From Micromonospora endolithica (GTDB lineage: Bacteria; Actinomycetota; Actinomycetes; Mycobacteriales; Micromonosporaceae): DNA of 64,000 nt. A program made the translations under genes and the position numbers. The stretch spans positions 186,001 to 250,000 of the forward strand of contig NZ_RBAK01000001.1 in the NCBI RefSeq assembly GCF_003626595.1, in the 5' to 3' direction. Of the stretch, positions 59,936 to 64,000 are shown in pieces; within the stretch, counting starts at the first letter, position 1, and every line of letters starts with the position of its first letter. The notes below the pieces were generated by a model. That model did not search any database. It saw nothing but the letters and a program-made list of their open reading frames with translations, and was not told where the DNA came from.

Positions 59936-61909
59936 TTAGGCGGATGCGGTCTGCCGGGGCAGCGGCGTAGCGGTGGCAGGCGCGGAAGTGTCGTAGCCGG
60001 AGGCTTGGAGGGTGAACAGTTCGGCGTACCGCCCGTCGGCGCTCATGAGCTGCTCGTGGGTGCCGGCTTCGACGAGTCGGCCGTGGTGCAGCACGTAGAT
60101 GCGGTCGGCGTGGCGGACGTTGGCGAGCCGGTGCGTGATCAGGATCGTGATTGCGCGTCCTTGCCGGTCTCGGATGGCTTGGAACAGGGCGTCCTCGGCG
60201 CGGGGGTCGAGAGCGGAGGACGGCTCGTCCATGATGAGCAGGTCGGCGTCGCGGAGGAACCCGCGGGCTGCGGTGATGCGTTGCCACTGGCCGCCGGAAA
60301 GGTCTTGGCCGCCTGCGAAGGTGCGGTCGAGCAGGGTCTCGTAGCCGTGCGGCAGCTCGGCGATCATGTCGTGGGCGACTGCCCGGGAAGCTGCTTGCTC
60401 GATGCGGTCTTGCTCGGCGACCGTGGTGGTGTCGCCGATGGCGATGTTCGTGGCGGCAGTGAACGGCCACTTGTGGTACTCCTGCGTGACGACTGCGATC
60501 CGGGACCGCAGCGCCGCCGGGTCCCAGTCCTCTGCAGCGCGGCCGTTGTAGCTGATGGTCCCGGCGGTGGGAATGCGCAGAGTGGCGATCATGGTGGCGA
60601 GGGTCGATTTGCCGGAGCCGTTCTCCCCGACGAACGCCACCGTCTGACCGGCCTCAATGGTAAGGCTCACCTGATCGACGGCTGCCCTGTCGCGGTCGGG
60701 GTAGCGCAGGCTGACCGCATCAACCGTCACCTCTCGCAACCGTTCCTGCAGGACGGCGTGCGTGTTCGATGCGGCAGGCGGCAGGTAGTCGGCGGCGCGG
60801 GTCATGAAGCCGGTGTAGTCGCGGAAATGCTGTCCCTCGGTGTAGACGCGGTCGATCTGGAAGGTGACCACCGCCAGGGAGCGTTGCGCGGACTGCACGG
60901 CGATGACGCAGGTCGCCGCGGCGGCCAGCGGGATCTGCCCGTCGACGAGCAGCGAGCCGAGCAGCACGTAAACGACTGCGGTGGCGATCCCGCCGATCAT
61001 GGCCCCGACGGTGGTGGTCGTGGTGACGCGCCGGGCCAGCGCGAGCTGGATGCTGGTCTCCACGCCCATAACCCGGTCGTACTGGTCCAGCAGGAAGCCC
61101 CGTAGGCCGTAGGAGCGCAGCTCAGGCGCGGAGTCACGTTCAGCCATCAGCCGATGCAGCAGCCACAACCGGCGCCGACGCACCGACCCGGCGGCGTAGG
61201 TCTGATAGCGCAGGTGCCCGGCCCGCAGCGACGCCCACCCGTTCGGCACGGTGGCGACCAGGAGAGCGAGCAGCAGCAGCGGGTGGACCACCACGACAGC
61301 CACCGCGACCGCGAGGACACCGGCGAGGCCCGCGAGCAGATTCATCGACGCCTGCACCAGACCAGTGGTGGAGTCCGCCCCCCGGGAAGCCCGTTCCATG
61401 TCGTCGGCGAACGCGTCGGCGTCAAACGCCTCTAGCCGCACCGCCGTGGTCACCTCGAACAGCCCTCGTTCCACCTCCCGGTCGACCTTCGGAGTCAACC
61501 CGTTCTGCGCATAACCCATCCCGGCGGCCATGCCGGCACGCAGCGCGGTCACCGCCGCCAGAACAACCAGGGCGGGCAGCGCGGCCACCACCTTCTCGGC
61601 GGTAGGCCCCCCGGCGAAAAACTCCACCAGCACCCGCTGCACGGCCAACAGCCCGAACGCCGACATCAACCCCGCGACCACCGTCGTGGCCCCCACGATC
61701 GACGTGCGGAGCCGGTCGGCACGCCAGCTGACCACGAGCGCCGCCCAGACCAGACGGGGCAGCTCGGAGAAGACCGCGAACACGCCCGCCTGGGCTCGCG
61801 CTCGCATACCGGTCTCCCACCACATCTCCCTCAACTCCGGCAACACCGAATCCGGTCGTGTCGCCTCCACGGGCTCGGACGTGCGGCCTGGGTCGCCTGT
61901 TGTGGGCAT
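59936..61909 (-). CDS. ABC exporter, fused permease and ATPase
   Basis: 657 aa from ATG 61909 with GGGAGG upstream. Six-helix permease (about 30-330) followed by an ATPase with Walker A GENGSGKST, signature LSGGQWQRI and Walker B LLIMDEPSSALD. It works as a homodimer or with another half-transporter. This layout is common for peptide or secondary-metabolite exporters. First gene of the four-gene operon. Confidence 0.92.
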   Translation of the reverse strand: MPTTGDPGRTSEPVEATRPDSVLPELREMWWETGMRARAQAGVFAVFSELPRLVWAALVVSWRADRLRTSIVGATTVVAGLMSAFGLLAVQRVLVEFFAGGPTAEKVVAALPALVVLAAVTALRAGMAAGMGYAQNGLTPKVDREVERGLFEVTTAVRLEAFDADAFADDMERASRGADSTTGLVQASMNLLAGLAGVLAVAVAVVVVHPLLLLALLVATVPNGWASLRAGHLRYQTYAAGSVRRRRLWLLHRLMAERDSAPELRSYGLRGFLLDQYDRVMGVETSIQLALARRVTTTTTVGAMIGGIATAVVYVLLGSLLVDGQIPLAAAATCVIAVQSAQRSLAVVTFQIDRVYTEGQHFRDYTGFMTRAADYLPPAASNTHAVLQERLREVTVDAVSLRYPDRDRAAVDQVSLTIEAGQTVAFVGENGSGKSTLATMIATLRIPTAGTISYNGRAAEDWDPAALRSRIAVVTQEYHKWPFTAATNIAIGDTTTVAEQDRIEQAASRAVAHDMIAELPHGYETLLDRTFAGGQDLSGGQWQRITAARGFLRDADLLIMDEPSSALDPRAEDALFQAIRDRQGRAITILITHRLANVRHADRIYVLHHGRLVEAGTHEQLMSADGRYAELFTLQASGYDTSAPATATPLPRQTASA

Positions 61910-62042
61910 GGAGATACCTCCCGAGGGTGAGCAGGGTCGCTGCGGTGGTGGTCCAGAATCGGCGGAGGGCGAGGCTTGTCACCGGTCATGCCGGCTAAAC
62001 CATCGAACGTTGTCTCGCTAAACGTGCCGAGTGGTTCGCAGG

Positions 62043-62525
62043 TCAGGCGACCCGGACACCATCCTCCAGGTAGTAGCTGACGCCGTCCGCTCGGGCGTGT
62101 AGCGCCTGAGTGATTCGGCGCGCCAGCAGTGGCCGTAGCCGCTGGCGGGCCTGGGGCGGGTCCGACCAGGCCCAGCCCTTCAACTCCCCCGGTGGCACCA
62201 CGATGCGCTCCTGCGCGTCGGGGTGGAGGGTGCCGCCGTCGTAGACGACCATGATGCCCTCGGTGCGCCCGTCGCGAGCCGGCACCCAATCCACGACGAG
62301 CAACCGACCTGGCGTCACCTCCAGACTGAGTTCCTCGCGGCACTCCCGAAGCGCGGCCTGGTATGGGGACTCGTCCGCCTCGACGCACCCGCCAGGGAGC
62401 TCCCACTCGGCCTTATACACGGGCTCGACCAGCAGAACCCGCTCGTCCGGGTCGGTCAGCAGCAATCCTGCTCCCATTCGCTTGCGGGGCAGGTCAGCGG
62501 TGAAGTCGAGGCGCCCGTGGGACAT
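62043..62525 (-). CDS. NUDIX hydrolase
   Basis: 160 aa from ATG 62525. The NUDIX box is complete: GGCVEADESPYQAALRECREEL. It removes nucleoside-diphosphate-linked groups; the substrate is unknown. Divergent from the XRE/TPR gene at 62814; its end is 133 bp from the ABC gene on the same strand, so co-transcription is possible. Confidence 0.9.
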   Translation of the reverse strand: MSHGRLDFTADLPRKRMGAGLLLTDPDERVLLVEPVYKAEWELPGGCVEADESPYQAALRECREELSLEVTPGRLLVVDWVPARDGRTEGIMVVYDGGTLHPDAQERIVVPPGELKGWAWSDPPQARQRLRPLLARRITQALHARADGVSYYLEDGVRVA

Positions 62526-62813
62526 GTGTTCGACCGTAGGCCGCCCGCCGCCCGACACGCCCGCAGCGCCCCGCGCCGACATTGTCGGTAGACGCCAACA
62601 GCGACTCCGACAATATTCCGACATCGCGACGCGGCCGTCAGCAGGAATCGATCTGGACAATGAGCACCAGACGAAGCGGCAGCCGGCATCAGTCGCTGTG
62701 CAGCTCTCCGCCGTGCTCGATGCTGCTCGACGATCGGGGAACTGTCGCACCCTGCCGCTAGCTTCGGCACGCTCTGTTACCGCAGTGCTCGCAGGTGACG
62801 GGAGGGAGTAGCG

Positions 62814-64000
62814 ATGGCCGACGCCGACGAGACCAAGACCGCCCGCCGCGCCCTCGGTCGCCGACTGGCTCAGCTCCGAAGGGCTGGCGGTCACACCCAG
62901 CACGAGTTCGCGCGGCTCGTGCAGTACGGACGCAGCTCCGTGGCGAACACCGAGACCGGCCACCAGCACCCCGACCGAGCTTTCTGGTCGCGCTGCGACA
63001 CAGTGCTGCAGACCGGGGGCGCACTCGTCGCTGAATACGATCGCATCACCGAGCTGGACCGCCGGCAACGCCGCGCATCGGCGATGCACGAGAGCAGGGC
63101 CACGTCAGGACCGGTAGCACCAGCCAGCCACACCAGTCGCGGTGCCCCTGGGGCAGATGACGACGCTGCTCTGTGGGAACGCGAGGACACCATCGACGCC
63201 CGCCGGCTTGCACTGAAGTCCTCCACCGACGACGACGCCCGCCTGGCGTACGTAGAAGCAGAGGTCCGGCAGGCGATCGCCGACAACGAACGCCTCACCC
63301 CGGCAGCACTCATGGCATGCATGCGACCACTACGCACCTACGTTGACCAGCTCATGGGAGGCAGGCAACATCCACCGCAACGTGCCCGGCTCTACACCGC
63401 CGCCGCCCACCTGTCCGGTCTCCTCGGCGCGCTCGCCTTGGACCTCGGCGCATTCGGCGTGGCGCACGCCTACGGAGCCGAAGCGTTCGACCTCGCCGAG
63501 GCCGCCCAGCAGCCCGACGCGCAAGCCTGGGCGCGGGCCACGCAAAGCCTGATTGCCTTCTACTCCGGCGACTACCACGACGCGCTGGCCTACGCCCAGG
63601 ACGGCCTACGACATGGCGGCACCAGCGAACACCGCATCCGCCTCACGATCAACGGGCAGGCACGGGCCCTCGCCCGTCTCGGCGACCAGTACGGCGTCGA
63701 CCGCGCCGTGGACCGCGCCTTCACCATGCTGTCCGACTACCCGGCCGGCACGGCCGTCAGCGCGAGTCTCACCCTCGGCCCGTACTGCCCGGCGAGAACT
63801 GCGGCCAACGCGGCGACCGCCTACCTAGCGCTCGGCCGCACCGCAGGCGTCACAAGTCACCTCGCCACCGCCATCACCGCATTCGATACCGCAGGGCTGG
63901 CCGGCCCCCAAGCGCTAAGCCGCCTAGACCTGGCCACCGCGCACCTGCACGCCAACAACCCCGATCCCGAGCAGGCAGCCATGCTGGCCGAAGAAGCGCT
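62814..64000 (+). CDS. XRE-family regulator with TPR-like domain, cut by window end
   Basis: At least 395 codons from ATG 62814 after GGGAGGGAG; the frame is still open at the last base. HTH region LAQLRRAGGHTQHEFARLVQYGRSSVANTETGHQHPD, then a long helical repeat region. It aligns closely in the HTH with the regulator ending at 56170, so the two are paralogues that bracket the hydrolase/ABC operon. Divergent from the NUDIX gene. Confidence 0.88.
   Translation, partial: MADADETKTARRALGRRLAQLRRAGGHTQHEFARLVQYGRSSVANTETGHQHPDRAFWSRCDTVLQTGGALVAEYDRITELDRRQRRASAMHESRATSGPVAPASHTSRGAPGADDDAALWEREDTIDARRLALKSSTDDDARLAYVEAEVRQAIADNERLTPAALMACMRPLRTYVDQLMGGRQHPPQRARLYTAAAHLSGLLGALALDLGAFGVAHAYGAEAFDLAEAAQQPDAQAWARATQSLIAFYSGDYHDALAYAQDGLRHGGTSEHRIRLTINGQARALARLGDQYGVDRAVDRAFTMLSDYPAGTAVSASLTLGPYCPARTAANAATAYLALGRTAGVTSHLATAITAFDTAGLAGPQALSRLDLATAHLHANNPDPEQAAMLAEEA

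Overview
The window is high-GC actinobacterial DNA with many GTG starts, 4-bp ATGA/GTGA gene overlaps, lipoprotein and Tat-like signals, and families typical of filamentous actinomycetes: DUF305, DUF2752, DUF6153, XRE/TPR regulators and an S-adenosyl methyltransferase of the DUF574 type. A Micromonosporaceae-like host fits best, but this is inferred from gene content. I see no rRNA, tRNA or CRISPR array.

Region 1 (about 0.2-37.7 kb) is a copper and cell-envelope stress island. It holds a CsoR repressor, two copper P-type ATPases (CPC and CPH types), two CopZ chaperones, a secreted HVHP-motif protein, three DUF305 proteins, a multicopper oxidase, a frameshifted CopC-CopD gene and an MFS exporter. 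Six GC-rich CsoR-like boxes (TACCCC..GGGGTA) lie before these genes. A second layer is a BlaI/MecI repressor with an M56 (BlaR1-like) protease. Five intergenic dyads of the form CTACTA-N8-TAGTAG (one with a single mismatch) lie before an NlpC/P60 gene, DUF2752 and F510_1955-type genes, a reduced complex-I operon, an L,D-transpeptidase, and the DUF305/copC pair. I propose these dyads are the operators of the BlaI-like repressor or a relative. Peptidoglycan enzymes (lysozyme-like protein, L,D-transpeptidase, DD-carboxypeptidase, NagZ-like hexosaminidase) are interleaved with the copper genes.

The most unusual item in this region is a nuoA-[BD fusion]-H-J-K-L-M-N operon (28392 down to 19984). 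It has the proton-pumping membrane arm of complex I but no nuoC, E, F, G or I. The only hydrophilic subunit is a degenerate NuoB/NuoD-like fusion that has lost the Fe-S ligand cysteines and carries a His/Met-rich insert.

A 1704-bp IS630/Tc1-like element (30739-32442) with TA target duplication, matching terminal repeats and a VOC-family passenger gene is inserted in the first codons of a DD-carboxypeptidase gene. A tyrosine recombinase with an AbrB-like gene (38-39.5 kb) and about 1.2 kb of non-coding DNA close the island.

Region 2 (40.7-47.2 kb) is a tightly coupled six-gene operon on the minus strand: tryptophan 2,3-dioxygenase, kynureninase-like PLP enzyme, a second TDO-fold haem protein, nitric oxide synthase oxygenase, a small secreted protein and an SDR-GNAT fusion. 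It looks like an undescribed tryptophan/NO biosynthetic operon.

Region 3 (47.3-64 kb) is accessory DNA: a lipoprotein, an LPXTG-type surface protein, a membrane-anchored protein, a DUF574 methyltransferase, an ImmA-like peptidase fusion, a membrane GAF-GGDEF-EAL protein with both catalytic motifs degenerate, an APH-like kinase with an XRE/TPR regulator, a four-gene operon (ABC exporter, P-loop kinase, TSCPD-like protein, nitrilase-family enzyme), a NUDIX hydrolase, and a second XRE/TPR regulator cut by the window end.
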